NCBI GenBank assembly: GCA_937874345.1
Contig: CALNBT010000246.1
Location: 1 to 23,732 of the forward strand
Direction of reading: 5' to 3'
DNA length: 23,732 nucleotides
DNA from: an uncultured Prevotella sp.
GTDB taxonomy: Bacteria; Bacteroidota; Bacteroidia; Bacteroidales; Bacteroidaceae
Part shown: one piece after another, positions 1 through 8,812 of the stretch
Numbering within the stretch: the stretch's first letter is position 1
Layout of the letters: each line of letters begins with the position of its first letter
Notes under the pieces: model-generated
The model's database searches: none
Seen by the model: the letters and a program-made list of their open reading frames with translations, nothing else
What the model was told of the DNA's origin: nothing
Position numbers and translations under genes: made by a program

Positions 1-3
1 CGG

Positions 4-645
4 CTAGTCATGCTTCACCGGTCCTTGCAGGTGTTCCAGAATACGATCGATATCATCGTCTCGATGGTAGACAAAGATGTCACGATGAACAGCGCATATT
101 TTGTCCGAAAGTTGCAGAAATGTGCTCCGCTCTGTATCTGTCAACAACCCCGGAAGAAGGTAGGCGGCTTTCCAGAGTTTTGGGAAAGTCTTCAATAATT
201 CTTCTTTTCCTTTTTCGGTGATGAACACCCGTCTCTTTCGTTTGTCGTCTTTGTCCTGACATTCGCCAATCAGTCCGGTTTGAAGAAGTCTTTTCATTAC
301 CTCGTTGCCCGAAGTTTTTTCCATGACATTGCGGTTGTTGAGCTCGGTTTTGCTCAGATAATCTTCTGAGTACAACTCAACAAGGTACATATATTCGTCG
401 GCCGTCTGAAGCAAAGAGTCTTGCAGTGACTTCTTGATGTAAAATTTCGAATACCGATACATCAACGCAATGTTTTGACCAATGCGAATCCTGTTGTGTC
501 GGTCGTCATTTTCCAGACTGTTTTGTTTAGATTGGATATAGGTCAGCAGATCGTTCAACGAAAGGTCTTCATCGTTATGGGTTTGGTCAGACTCGAGTTG
601 GTCTACCAGATCAATGATTTGTTTCAATAATTGTTTCGACTTCAT
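4..645 (-). CDS. MarR-family winged-helix transcriptional regulator
   Basis: This 213-residue cytoplasmic protein looks like a MarR-type repressor. The DNA-binding part is central: a probable recognition helix at about residues 111-126 (TSGNEVMKRLLQTGLI), followed by a basic wing at about 130-143 containing DKRKRR and the typical ITEKGKEEL stretch that leads into the C-terminal dimerisation helix. The N-terminal 50 residues are longer and more acidic than in many MarR proteins. The ATG at 645 is chosen because a good promoter lies just upstream. The gene is divergent from a four-gene efflux operon, and the shared 97-bp spacer holds an inverted repeat inside the operon promoter, so I infer that it represses that operon and probably itself. 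The ligand is unknown. The family call is confident; the regulatory target is inferred from position. Confidence 0.88.
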   Translation of the reverse strand: MKSKQLLKQIIDLVDQLESDQTHNDEDLSLNDLLTYIQSKQNSLENDDRHNRIRIGQNIALMYRYSKFYIKKSLQDSLLQTADEYMYLVELYSEDYLSKTELNNRNVMEKTSGNEVMKRLLQTGLIGECQDKDDKRKRRVFITEKGKEELLKTFPKLWKAAYLLPGLLTDTERSTFLQLSDKICAVHRDIFVYHRDDDIDRILEHLQGPVKHD

Positions 646-665
646 ATCGCGATTGTATTGAGACG

Positions 666-696
666 TAAAAGTACTATTATTTTTTTATTCTTCCAA
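666..696 (-). promoter_or_regulatory. Promoter of the MarR-type regulator gene, with an operator half-site
   Basis: Read on the minus strand, TTG (plus-strand CAA at 694-696) is followed after exactly 20 bp by TACTTTTA (plus-strand 666-673). This is a 7/8-type match to the Bacteroidetes -7 box TAnnTTTG. The half-site ATAGTAC (plus-strand GTACTAT, 671-677) overlaps the -7 box and matches the arm of the operator at 721-740. A matching second arm at the same N6 spacing is poor, so only weaker autoregulation is suggested. Confidence 0.6.
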
Positions 697-714
697 TAAA
701 ATGGCTTAAAATGG

Positions 715-745
715 TTGTATATAGTACAAAAACGTACTATTTTTG
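715..745 (+). promoter_or_regulatory. Efflux-operon promoter with embedded MarR operator
   Basis: TTG at 715-717 and TATTTTTG at 738-745 are separated by 20 bp, a perfect Bacteroidetes-type promoter. Between and into these elements lies the inverted repeat ATAGTAC-N6-GTACTAT (721-740), with 7-bp perfect arms and a 20-bp footprint typical of MarR dimers. A protein bound there would block sigma-factor contact. The leader to the ATG at 767 would be only about 15 nt. Promoter and repeat are seen directly; that the adjacent MarR protein binds is inference. Confidence 0.75.
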
Positions 746-766
746 CAAAATCATATCAATAAAACT

Positions 767-1468
767 ATGGATACAGTAGTCAGAATTGAAGGAGCCGGGA
801 AAGAATATAAAAACGGCGATTCAACCATTGTGGCGCTTGCACCTTCGACCATCGCGTTCAAGCGGGGCGAAGTGACCTTGATTGTTGGGCCCTCGGGCTC
901 GGGCAAAACCACTCTTCTCTCCATGCTGGGATGCGTGATCTATCCCTCTGTGGGCAATGTCTGGGTGGATGATATCTGTGTCAATCGATTGTCAGAGATT
1001 GAGCTGGCAAAGATTCGGTTGAACAAAATCGGTTTTGTGTTTCAGGGTTTCAACCTTTTGGCTCCACTCAATGGGCTCGAGAACGTTATGCAACCGCTGA
1101 TCCTACGTGGAGAATCACGCAAAGCAGCCAAGGAAAAGTCGCTGTCGCTCATCCGTAAATTTGATATGGAGAGCCGAATGCGAAACCTGCCTCGTAATCT
1201 CAGTGGGGGTCAACAACAGCGCATCGCAGTGGCTCGGGCGCTGGTCACCGACCCAGAACTGATACTCTGTGACGAACCCACCGCATCGCTCGACCACAAG
1301 AGTGCCGCCATGGTGATGGACATGCTGCGGTCGCTGTCGCGGGAGAACCGTGCCGTCATCATCGTGACACACGATCTGCGCTTAAAGAAATATGCCGATC
1401 GCACCATATATGTAACGGAGGGAATGATTAGCACAACCCATCCTGAAGAAGACGCTTTACAAAATTAG
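767..1468 (+). CDS. ABC transporter ATP-binding protein (MacB/LolD/DevA type)
   Basis: This 233-residue ATPase should power the efflux pump encoded with it. All nucleotide-binding motifs are intact: Walker A GPSGSGKT (41-48), Q-loop Gln93 in VFQGFN, signature LSGGQQQR (145-152), Walker B LILCDEP (165-171) and the switch His202 in VTHD. The LNKIGFVFQGFNLLAPLN stretch is characteristic of the MacB/LolD/FtsE subgroup, which pairs with FtsX-like permeases. The start is placed at ATG 767, because an in-frame TTG at 743 falls inside the -7 promoter box and cannot be translated from that promoter. It is the first gene of the operon, followed 18 bp later by the adaptor gene. The substrate cannot be told from this sequence. 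Confidence 0.93.
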   Translation: MDTVVRIEGAGKEYKNGDSTIVALAPSTIAFKRGEVTLIVGPSGSGKTTLLSMLGCVIYPSVGNVWVDDICVNRLSEIELAKIRLNKIGFVFQGFNLLAPLNGLENVMQPLILRGESRKAAKEKSLSLIRKFDMESRMRNLPRNLSGGQQQRIAVARALVTDPELILCDEPTASLDHKSAAMVMDMLRSLSRENRAVIIVTHDLRLKKYADRTIYVTEGMISTTHPEEDALQN

Positions 1469-1486
1469 ACATAAAACCAACTATTG

Positions 1487-2410
1487 ATGAAAAGAATAAT
1501 CCACCTCCTGTTGCCGGCAATGCTTTTGATTGCCTGCAGTCACCCAAAGGAAAACAAGGTTAACGTCAAGCAAGCTGATGTTGATATTGCCGTAGGAATA
1601 GGGAAAATAGGGCCCCGGGGAGATATCAGTAACCTATCCTCAGCTGTATCAGGCATCGTGACAAAGGTCTATGTGAAGACAGGAGACCGGGTCAAGGCGG
1701 GCGATATCCTGCTTTCGATCGATCAGACAGATGCTTCGCTTGCCTTGAATGAAATCGGCAGTCGTATTGCTACCCAGCAAGTGGCCATACAAGCTGCAAA
1801 ACTGTCTAGAGACCAAGCCCTTGCTCAATTGAAGGAAAAGGCCCGTAAACTGGCCGATGCAAAAGAATTATTGGCCGTTGGGGCGGTTACCGGTGAGAGT
1901 GTGCATAACCTTCAAAACGAATTTGACACCGAAAAGCTGAATGCAGACCGTCAAAAGAATGACATTCTGCGCCAGGAATCCCAGTTAAAGGAACTGATTG
2001 CACAGCAAAAAGCCAAGGCTGTTGATTATCAGCGTACTGCCTTGCGTTCGCCGATGGACGGCGTGGTGCTCGATATGATGCCCAGAGAAGGCGAGGCTTT
2101 GAATGGTTATGCGATGTATGCCCGTTTGGCGCCCAACACGCCACTTGTGGTGAAAGCAGAGATGGATGAGATGTATGCCGACCGACTGGCCACTGGCCAA
2201 GCATGCGATATCCGTAAAGCCGGTGAGACAAAGATTGTGGCAACCGGAACAATTTCAACGATATCACCCGATTTGAAGAACAAGTCGTTATTCTCTGACA
2301 ATGGCCAGGATCCTCAAGACCGACGGGTACGGGTGATAGAAGTACAGCTCTCTTCAGACACCAAACTATTGATCGACACCAAGGTTGAATGTGTGGTTCA
2401 TTTAAAATAG
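1487..2410 (+). CDS. Lipoprotein membrane-fusion (HlyD/MacA/DevB-type) adaptor
   Basis: This 307-residue protein is the periplasmic adaptor that links the inner-membrane ABC permease to the TolC-like channel. It starts with a lipoprotein signal peptide; the lipobox LLIAC puts the lipidated Cys at residue 17, so it is membrane-anchored by lipid. Residues about 50-80 (SGIVTKVYVKTGDRVKAGD) form the first half of a biotinyl-lipoyl-like domain. A charged alpha-helical hairpin rich in A, K, Q and L covers about 85-178. The second lipoyl half follows at about 182-205 (LRSPMDGVVLDMMPREGE), then a beta-barrel region. ATG 1487 is preferred over the TTG at 1484 because the signal peptide begins there. 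Its stop abuts the permease start directly, implying translational coupling. Confidence 0.9.
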   Translation: MKRIIHLLLPAMLLIACSHPKENKVNVKQADVDIAVGIGKIGPRGDISNLSSAVSGIVTKVYVKTGDRVKAGDILLSIDQTDASLALNEIGSRIATQQVAIQAAKLSRDQALAQLKEKARKLADAKELLAVGAVTGESVHNLQNEFDTEKLNADRQKNDILRQESQLKELIAQQKAKAVDYQRTALRSPMDGVVLDMMPREGEALNGYAMYARLAPNTPLVVKAEMDEMYADRLATGQACDIRKAGETKIVATGTISTISPDLKNKSLFSDNGQDPQDRRVRVIEVQLSSDTKLLIDTKVECVVHLK

Positions 2411-3553
2411 ATGTCCATGTTTGCAACAGCATATAAGTTTATCCGTTTTGAGAAGTCCAAGAGCATCGGAATTTTGCTGGGCATCATCATCAGTGTCTAC
2501 CTCATTGGACTAGAGTTGGGTATTTTCTTTTATCTGACGACCCTCATCGGGGGGGTGGTCAACAATGCCAAGCCCGAACTATCACAGATATTTGTAGTGA
2601 GCAAAAACACCAACAATGCCAATGTGTTGGCTTCTTTCGACAGGCGTTGGGTGACACAGTTGCGCAGTATTGACGGCATTGACGAGACGCATGGCATGGT
2701 GGTGGCCAATGTCAGCGTACGTTTTGATGAGGGCAAGAATTCTCCTGCCATTCTTATCGGAAGCGATTATCCTGAATTGGCAGCCGGTCCGTCAGATGCC
2801 AAGCTGGTTGCTGGGTCTACAACCCAACTGCTTTCTGATAAAACGGTGTCGACAGATTTTTATGATAATAAGACTTTCGGCTATGATGTCGAACTGGGCA
2901 CAAGATTCGAAATTGGTGGAAAGAGCGTTAAAGTGGGAGCAATGACCAAAAACGCCAAGGGTTTCTCGAGTCCTATCCTCTATACCACGGATGTCACGGC
3001 GCGTAGTCTGTCCAGGTTTCCGGCCGATGACGTGAGTGCTGTCATCGTAACGGTCAAGGATGCGGCAAAAGTTGACAACGTGGTTGCCCGCATCAATGCC
3101 ATTGCACCATACCTTCGCGCATGGAAGGCAGAAGACTTGAAGAATACAACGATTGTCAACGTGATGACAGCCAACAATATGGGCATGAGTTTCGGCACAT
3201 TGGTGATCTTTGCTATCGTGAGTGGGTTCTTCATTATCGGACTGACCATGTATTCGGCCAGCTATGACCGCATCAAGGACTACGGAACCCTGAAGGCAAT
3301 TGGGGCTTCCAGCAAATACATTACGAGGCTGGTCATGGCCCAGTCTTTCCTGTACGCGGTAACCGGGTATGCTATTTCGCTGATTCTACTCTTCGGAACG
3401 AAGATGGGGATGGCGAAAGCCGGCCTTATAATCAATCTATCGCCGCTATTCCTCTCGTTCCTGTTTTGTGCCACCCTCATCATTGCGGTGGCTAGCTCGA
3501 TGTTCTCTATCCAGAAACTGAAGAAAGTAGAGCCTTCATCAGTCTTCAAATAA
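2411..3553 (+). CDS. FtsX-like ABC permease (DevC/MacB-type, four TM)
   Basis: This 380-residue inner-membrane protein should be the permease of the efflux pump. Hydrophobic helices are visible at about 19-45, 258-280, 312-329 and 344-364. A large extracytoplasmic domain lies between the first two, which is the topology of MacB/DevC/LolC-type mechanotransmission permeases. The stretch RIKDYGTLKAIGASSKYI, just after TM2, is the conserved cytoplasmic coupling region of the FtsX family. The ATG follows the adaptor stop with no gap. Because ATPase and permease are separate and the channel gene is linked, the arrangement resembles DevBCA-TolC exporters more than a fused MacB. A run of seven G (2549-2555) lies early in the gene but the frame is intact. 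Confidence 0.9.
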   Translation: MSMFATAYKFIRFEKSKSIGILLGIIISVYLIGLELGIFFYLTTLIGGVVNNAKPELSQIFVVSKNTNNANVLASFDRRWVTQLRSIDGIDETHGMVVANVSVRFDEGKNSPAILIGSDYPELAAGPSDAKLVAGSTTQLLSDKTVSTDFYDNKTFGYDVELGTRFEIGGKSVKVGAMTKNAKGFSSPILYTTDVTARSLSRFPADDVSAVIVTVKDAAKVDNVVARINAIAPYLRAWKAEDLKNTTIVNVMTANNMGMSFGTLVIFAIVSGFFIIGLTMYSASYDRIKDYGTLKAIGASSKYITRLVMAQSFLYAVTGYAISLILLFGTKMGMAKAGLIINLSPLFLSFLFCATLIIAVASSMFSIQKLKKVEPSSVFK

Positions 3554-3584
3554 TCACATTTGGTATTCATTCAACGTCTTTTCA

Positions 3585-4934
3585 ATGAAAAAATATACAC
3601 TTTTAGGTCTCATCCTTTGTTCGCTTTTCGTGCCTGCAGCGGGTCAAGATGCCCCTGTTCAGCTTGAATCGCTGTCATTACAGCAAGCTGTTGACTATTC
3701 GTTGAGACATGCTCCTGAGGTTGTGGTCAGCCAACTGAAACAGAAACAAGCCGAAAACCAACTGTCTCAGGTCAAACTTTCGAATCTGCCAGAGATCTAT
3801 GCCACGTCTGATCTTCGGCGAAACCTCATCATCCCTTCCACACCCATTCCGGCTTCAATGATCAATCCTAATGCACAGGAAGGTGAAATCATGTATATGC
3901 GTTTCAATACTCCGTGGACAATGGCATCGGGATTGAACCTGTCTTATGACATCTTCAATCCACAGAACATTGGGAAAAAGTCAGAACAGAGGCAGCAACT
4001 GAAGATAAACAGCCTCAGCACGCAGATTGCTGAAAACAATACCCGATGGGATGTGTCACAATCTTACATCGATTGTGTTATCGCAAAGGCACAATTAGAA
4101 ACGGTTACGGCCGATACGGCATATTATCATGACTTGCTTCAAGAAACAAGCAGACTCTATGGACTTGAAAAGGTGTCGCTGATTGACCATAACAATGCCT
4201 TGCTTCAATATCATGCATCGTTAGAACGTTTTCAGCAAGCACAAGATATCTTTCAACAGTCAAAAGTCAGCTTGTTGTTGAACCTGGGCATCCAACCCGA
4301 TGAAGGAAAGGCGACAATCCTCTGTCCTTCAGATGACATTCAGGCGTTGTATGTGCAGATGACGGACAAGGATGCCAAATCGCCCGCAACAAAGCTGGAT
4401 GTAGCCCGTCAGAACGAAGTGCTCGCACTGTCGCAGCTTAAGCGAAGAAACGTCGCTTTGAAGTATGCACCAACACTTTCTTTGTCTGGTTATTATGGTG
4501 CAAACTTCTATGACCGGCAGTTAAGTCTTGGAAATGCAGATCGGTGGTTTGGCAATAGCTTTGTGGCGTTGTCGCTTCGGGTGCCTATTTCCCGTTCGCT
4601 GAATACTGCCAAAGAAGTTGAACAGTGGAAGATTCAGGAACAGATGGACCGTGAGACATTACGGCAGATGCAAAATGCCGATGAGGCAAACACTGCAAAG
4701 TTGTTGTCACGTATTGAAACTCTCAAGAAAACCTATCTGCTGAAACAAGCTGATATTCGTTTGATAGACGAAAATATGGTTGCTCAACACAAACTTTTTG
4801 AGAAAGGATATATGACTTCCTGTGATTTTTCAGCAGAGTTATTGAAGCTGCAAAACGCCCGTCAGCAATATTTGAAGGCTGCTTATGATGTGCTTTCTGC
4901 TGTGATTTCTTTAGAAAGAATCACGACAAAATAG
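3585..4934 (+). CDS. TolC-family outer-membrane efflux channel
   Basis: This 449-residue secreted protein is predicted to trimerise into the outer-membrane and periplasmic tunnel of the pump. A signal peptide covers about residues 1-20, with probable cleavage before Gln21 (VPAAG/Q). The body shows the two-fold repeated helical pattern of outer-membrane efflux proteins: LQQAVDYSLRHAPEV near the N-terminus with its helical hairpin, then the second repeat starting around SPATKLDVARQNEVLALSQL and the strand-like region with APTLSLSGYYG. Length is normal for the family. It lies 31 bp after the permease, is the last gene of the operon, and is followed by a terminator at 5004. The family call is firm; the exported compound is unknown. 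Confidence 0.9.
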   Translation: MKKYTLLGLILCSLFVPAAGQDAPVQLESLSLQQAVDYSLRHAPEVVVSQLKQKQAENQLSQVKLSNLPEIYATSDLRRNLIIPSTPIPASMINPNAQEGEIMYMRFNTPWTMASGLNLSYDIFNPQNIGKKSEQRQQLKINSLSTQIAENNTRWDVSQSYIDCVIAKAQLETVTADTAYYHDLLQETSRLYGLEKVSLIDHNNALLQYHASLERFQQAQDIFQQSKVSLLLNLGIQPDEGKATILCPSDDIQALYVQMTDKDAKSPATKLDVARQNEVLALSQLKRRNVALKYAPTLSLSGYYGANFYDRQLSLGNADRWFGNSFVALSLRVPISRSLNTAKEVEQWKIQEQMDRETLRQMQNADEANTAKLLSRIETLKKTYLLKQADIRLIDENMVAQHKLFEKGYMTSCDFSAELLKLQNARQQYLKAAYDVLSAVISLERITTK

Positions 4935-5003
4935 CGCTTTTTACGGAAGAACGGTATCTATGACATTTCTTTCGGCGTTTGTTTTTCATTGGAAAGGAAT
5001 AAT

Positions 5004-5034
5004 AAGTCTGTCGCTTTCACGGCAGACTTTTTTT
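5004..5034 (+). terminator. Intrinsic terminator of the efflux operon
   Basis: A 10-bp stem (AAGTCTGTCG with CGGCAGACTT, one G-U pair) encloses the 6-nt loop CTTTCA and runs straight into a T tract. It sits 70 bp after the TolC-type gene and closes the four-gene operon. Confidence 0.85.
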
Positions 5035-5174
5035 GTGATAAAATCCCGAAGGTCTTTCTTTCAATTCTTTTTAGACTGGGTAAAGAGCCGTTAAAAATTT
5101 GATATTTTTGTTGATAACCGATGTTTTTTTCTGTTTTATTGCGTGAATTATTTTTAATTATCTCTTCTTTGGTG

Positions 5175-5182
5175 TATCTTTG
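5175..5182 (+). promoter_or_regulatory. Probable promoter (-7 box) for the GH2/GH92 operon
   Basis: TATCTTTG is a perfect TAnnTTTG box 33 bp before the chosen ATG. The position 20 bp upstream (5152-5154) reads TTT rather than TTG, within an AT-rich stretch, so the -33 element is weak and an activator may be needed. A second TATTTTTG box at 5103-5110 lacks a matching -33 element. The rest of the 281-bp gap 4935-5215 holds the terminator of the preceding operon and AT-rich sequence with nothing else recognised. Confidence 0.6.
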
Positions 5183-5215
5183 TCATTCATATTGTTGAAC
5201 AAATCAAACTTAACC

Positions 5216-8200
5216 ATGAATCTATTTCAAAAATTTTCTGTACCGTTTGTCTTTCTCATGCTGTCGGTAAATTCGATTTCAGCACAGAACATCGACCTGA
5301 CGAAGAATTATGAAATTCAAACTACCAACGGGCTTGTGCTGGACAATCAGTCTTCCATCGACAATGAAGCAAATATCTTCCTATCCAAGCCCGATGCTGG
5401 AAAATCGTCACAGGTATGGAGATTTGTCAAAATAGGTGACAATAGCTATCGTGTCGTCAATGGCTTTTCCTTGAAAGGACTTGACAATGGCAATGGCAAC
5501 AGTGTTCGGAAAATTATTCAATGGAACCAAGATTCTGGAAATCCCAACCAGACCTGGATATTAAAACGGCTGAACAATGGCCGTTATACGTTTACCTGTC
5601 AGGCTTCTGGAATGAATCTTGGCTTACAGGATGCTTCACAATTCGGCAAACCCGTATATCAGGTTCCTGCCGATGCTGGTGATGAAAGCCAGCAATGGAT
5701 TTTGCAGCCGTCTAATCTTAAGATAGATATGGTGGTACCGAAGACGCAAAGTACCAACGATTGGGAGAATCCTCATGTCTTTGCAGTCAATGTAGTGGAT
5801 GGTTATCAGACGTTCATTCCCTATTCCTCTCGTGCAGAAATGGAGAAAGATGCTGCTTACCTGCGTCCATGGTTACGCAATAGCACATCTCGTTTGATGA
5901 TGCTGAATGGAAAATGGAAGTTCAATTGGGTGAAGCAACCTGAAGATCGTCCCAAGAATTTTTATCAAAATAATTACAATGTCAGTTCCTGGAAAGAGAT
6001 AGACGTTCCCTCTTCATGGGAGATGAAAGGTTATGGTACACCCATTTATACAAACATCACCTATCCTTATCTGAACAATCCTCCTTTTATCCAGCCGCAA
6101 AAGGGCTATACTGCTGAGCAAGCCCCCAATCCTGTGGGGTCCTATCGTCGTAATTTTGTGTTGCCGAAGGATTGGAATGGTAAAGATATCTTTGTGCATT
6201 TCGATGGTGTTTACAGTGCTTACTATGTGTGGGTAAATGGGAAGAAGGTTGGTTATGCACAGGGAGCAAACAACGATCACGAGTTTGATATCACACGGTA
6301 TGTGCATGCTGGTGAGAATAACATCTCTGTTGAGGTATACCGTTGGAGCGATGGCAGTTATCTGGAAGATCAAGATATGTTTCGTCTAAGTGGTATCCAT
6401 CGTGACGTCTATTTGGTTGCAAGACCCAAATATGGCATTCGAAGCATCGGTCTTCAGGATCAATTCAATGCTGATCTGTCAAATGTCAACTTCACTGTTA
6501 GTGTTTCGCTGCTCAATAACAGCGGATCAGACAAAAAAGGCTGGCAATGTCGTGTTACAGTTCTTGATGAAGCGTTGAAAGAAGTGGCAACCAAAACACT
6601 TGTTATGGATAAAATAGCCACTGCAAGCAGGTTTTCCGGCGCCCAAGGTGCCGCACCTAACTTCAATATCCGTAATCCACATTTGTGGAGTACGGAAGAT
6701 CCTTATCTGTATACTGTTGTGGTGGAATGGTTAGATGCTAAAGGCAATTCACAGGAATGTACGTTCCAGAAACATGGATTCCGAAAAGTAGAGATAAAGG
6801 ACAGTAAGCTTTATATCAACAACCAGCTCACCTACCTTAAGGGAGTTAACCGACATGATATCCATCCCGACTTTGGTAAGGCTGTTCCTGTTTCGACCAT
6901 GATTCAGGATATTGAGATTATGAAGAGGCATAACATGAATATGGTTCGCACGAGTCATTATCCTAACGATGTGAAGATGTATGCTTTGTACGACTACTAC
7001 GGTCTGTACGTGATGGATGAGGCCGACCAAGAATGTCATGGCAACAACTCTTTGTCCGACAATCCTGAATGGAAAGATGCTTATGTTGACCGTGTTGCCC
7101 GAATGATCTGGCGCGATAGAAATCATCCTTCAGTGATTTTCTGGAGTATGGGTAATGAATCGGGAAGAGGATCTAATATTCATGCAATGGCAGATTATGC
7201 CCATCGCTTTGGTGGTGGACGCCTTGTACATTATGAAGGAGAGAATGAGGTGGCCGATATGGACTCTCGCATGTATCCATCAGTAGAAAGTATGATCCAA
7301 CAAGACAGCAACGGAAGTCTGAAACCCTTCTTCTTGTGTGAGTATGCGCATTCAATGGGTAATGCAGTGGGCAATCTGAAAGAATATTGGGATTACATCG
7401 AGAATCATTCTAAGCGCATGATTGGTGGATGTATCTGGGATTTTGTCGATCAAAGTATCCACAAGCTTGGTGAACCTGCCAACCGTTTGTACTTCGGTGG
7501 AAGCTTTGGGGATGTGCCCAATGACAATGATTTCTGTTGTAATGGATTGACAACAGATGACCGAAGGGAAACACCGAAACTCGCAGAGGTGAAGAAGATT
7601 TACCAATATATCAAGCTTGCTCTTGACGCTTCAGGGCGCTTGACATTGGATAACCGTTATAACGTATATAACTTGAACCAGTTTGACTTGGTTTATGAGG
7701 TCGTTAAAGACGGACAAGTAGTGAAAGAAGGAACAGTAGCGATGCCGTCTGTAGCGCCAAAGACAGTAAATTCTGTCGAGATGCCATTGCCTTCTATCCT
7801 GCCAACTGATGCTTCTGAGTATTTCTTGAACGTGTATGTGAAGTTGCGTAACGATGTTATTTGGGCCAAGAAGGGATTTGTCATTGCTTCAGAACAATTT
7901 GCCTTGAATAACGTTCAGCGTGCCCTACCCGCAATAAATGCCCAAAAGGCAGAATCACTGAAGGCCTATACCGAGAGCAGACGCTATCTTCGTCTGGGCA
8001 ACAGCACGTTTAGAATGGGATTTGATTTACAGAATGGACAAATGGTTAGTCTGATATACGATAACAAAGAAATGCTGCATCACCAGGAAGGACCGTTGTT
8101 CAACTGGTATCGTTCTATCAGCAACGATGTTAGGAACAATGCTTCATCAAAGGTAGAGATGCAAAACATTGATTGGAAGATGGCTAACGATAGCAAAACT

Positions 8201-8797
8201 TGCACGGTTGATGTGAACTTGGTTGCCATCATCGGACAGGATTCTATTCATCATCATGTTCAATATACAGCACATGCCAATGGCGCGGTGGATGTTTCGA
8301 CGACCTTCCTGTCACCTAAGAATTTCATTATGCCTCGTTTGGGTCTGCAGATGATGCTCAATCCGCAGTTTACACAAGTAGAATGGTATGGTAGAGGTCC
8401 GATAGAGAACTATCCAGATCGGAAGGATGCTGCATTCGTAGGACAATATTCATGTGATATTGACAGTCTGCGAGAATACTATGTCAGAGCACAATCGATG
8501 GGCGAGCGGTGTGATACAAGATGGTTGACACTGAAAACAACCGATGGCCAACATGGATTGAGATTCACGGCTGACAGCACTTTCCAATTCTCTTCGCTGC
8601 ATTATACAGATCAGGATCTGTGGAAAGTGAAATATGGACACGATATCGACAATGTTCGTCGCGCTGAAGTTGTGCTTAATCTCGATTGTATAATGCGAGG
8701 AATAGGCAATGCCAGCTGTGGTCCCGGACCGTTGAAGAAATATGAGATACAACCCAATGCAACCTATTCGTATAAGTTCAGGATTGAAAAAGAATAA
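5216..8797 (+). CDS. Secreted GH2 beta-galactosidase with N-terminal ricin-type lectin domain
   Basis: This 1193-residue enzyme should hydrolyse terminal beta-galactosides outside the cytoplasm. A signal peptide is seen (cleavage near A23/Q24). Residues about 27-170 hold three repeats, each ending in a QxW-like motif (SQVWRF, NQTWIL, SQQWIL), which is a ricin-type beta-trefoil carbohydrate-binding module. Then come the LacZ-like sugar-binding domain (about 185-395), immunoglobulin-like domain(s), and a TIM barrel from about 540 (KGVNRHDIHPDFG). The acid/base is Glu648 (GNES) and the nucleophile is Glu709 (LCEYAHSMGN). The C-terminal third is a beta-galactosidase small-chain domain with WYGRGPIENYPDRK. 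The start is ATG 5216, because an in-frame TTG at 5180 lies in the promoter box. It is co-transcribed with the GH92 gene 15 bp on. The family is certain; beta-galactosidase is the best specificity guess. Confidence 0.92.
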   Translation: MNLFQKFSVPFVFLMLSVNSISAQNIDLTKNYEIQTTNGLVLDNQSSIDNEANIFLSKPDAGKSSQVWRFVKIGDNSYRVVNGFSLKGLDNGNGNSVRKIIQWNQDSGNPNQTWILKRLNNGRYTFTCQASGMNLGLQDASQFGKPVYQVPADAGDESQQWILQPSNLKIDMVVPKTQSTNDWENPHVFAVNVVDGYQTFIPYSSRAEMEKDAAYLRPWLRNSTSRLMMLNGKWKFNWVKQPEDRPKNFYQNNYNVSSWKEIDVPSSWEMKGYGTPIYTNITYPYLNNPPFIQPQKGYTAEQAPNPVGSYRRNFVLPKDWNGKDIFVHFDGVYSAYYVWVNGKKVGYAQGANNDHEFDITRYVHAGENNISVEVYRWSDGSYLEDQDMFRLSGIHRDVYLVARPKYGIRSIGLQDQFNADLSNVNFTVSVSLLNNSGSDKKGWQCRVTVLDEALKEVATKTLVMDKIATASRFSGAQGAAPNFNIRNPHLWSTEDPYLYTVVVEWLDAKGNSQECTFQKHGFRKVEIKDSKLYINNQLTYLKGVNRHDIHPDFGKAVPVSTMIQDIEIMKRHNMNMVRTSHYPNDVKMYALYDYYGLYVMDEADQECHGNNSLSDNPEWKDAYVDRVARMIWRDRNHPSVIFWSMGNESGRGSNIHAMADYAHRFGGGRLVHYEGENEVADMDSRMYPSVESMIQQDSNGSLKPFFLCEYAHSMGNAVGNLKEYWDYIENHSKRMIGGCIWDFVDQSIHKLGEPANRLYFGGSFGDVPNDNDFCCNGLTTDDRRETPKLAEVKKIYQYIKLALDASGRLTLDNRYNVYNLNQFDLVYEVVKDGQVVKEGTVAMPSVAPKTVNSVEMPLPSILPTDASEYFLNVYVKLRNDVIWAKKGFVIASEQFALNNVQRALPAINAQKAESLKAYTESRRYLRLGNSTFRMGFDLQNGQMVSLIYDNKEMLHHQEGPLFNWYRSISNDVRNNASSKVEMQNIDWKMANDSKTCTVDVNLVAIIGQDSIHHHVQYTAHANGAVDVSTTFLSPKNFIMPRLGLQMMLNPQFTQVEWYGRGPIENYPDRKDAAFVGQYSCDIDSLREYYVRAQSMGERCDTRWLTLKTTDGQHGLRFTADSTFQFSSLHYTDQDLWKVKYGHDIDNVRRAEVVLNLDCIMRGIGNASCGPGPLKKYEIQPNATYSYKFRIEKE

Positions 8798-8812
8798 ATC
8801 AAACAATAGAAA

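Noticed and set aside
743..766. TTG-initiated extension of the ABC ATPase
   Set aside because: The TTG lies inside the -7 promoter box, and the ATPase fold starts normally from ATG 767.
1887..2432. 181-codon minus-strand ORF
   Set aside because: It lies antisense to the intact adaptor gene, has no recognisable domain, and reads as low-plausibility sequence.
2549..2555. Run of seven G in the permease gene as a phase-variation switch
   Set aside because: The run is short, the frame is intact, and nothing else suggests on-off switching.
5180..5215. TTG-initiated extension of the beta-galactosidase
   Set aside because: It overlaps the TATCTTTG promoter box, and the signal peptide begins at ATG 5216.
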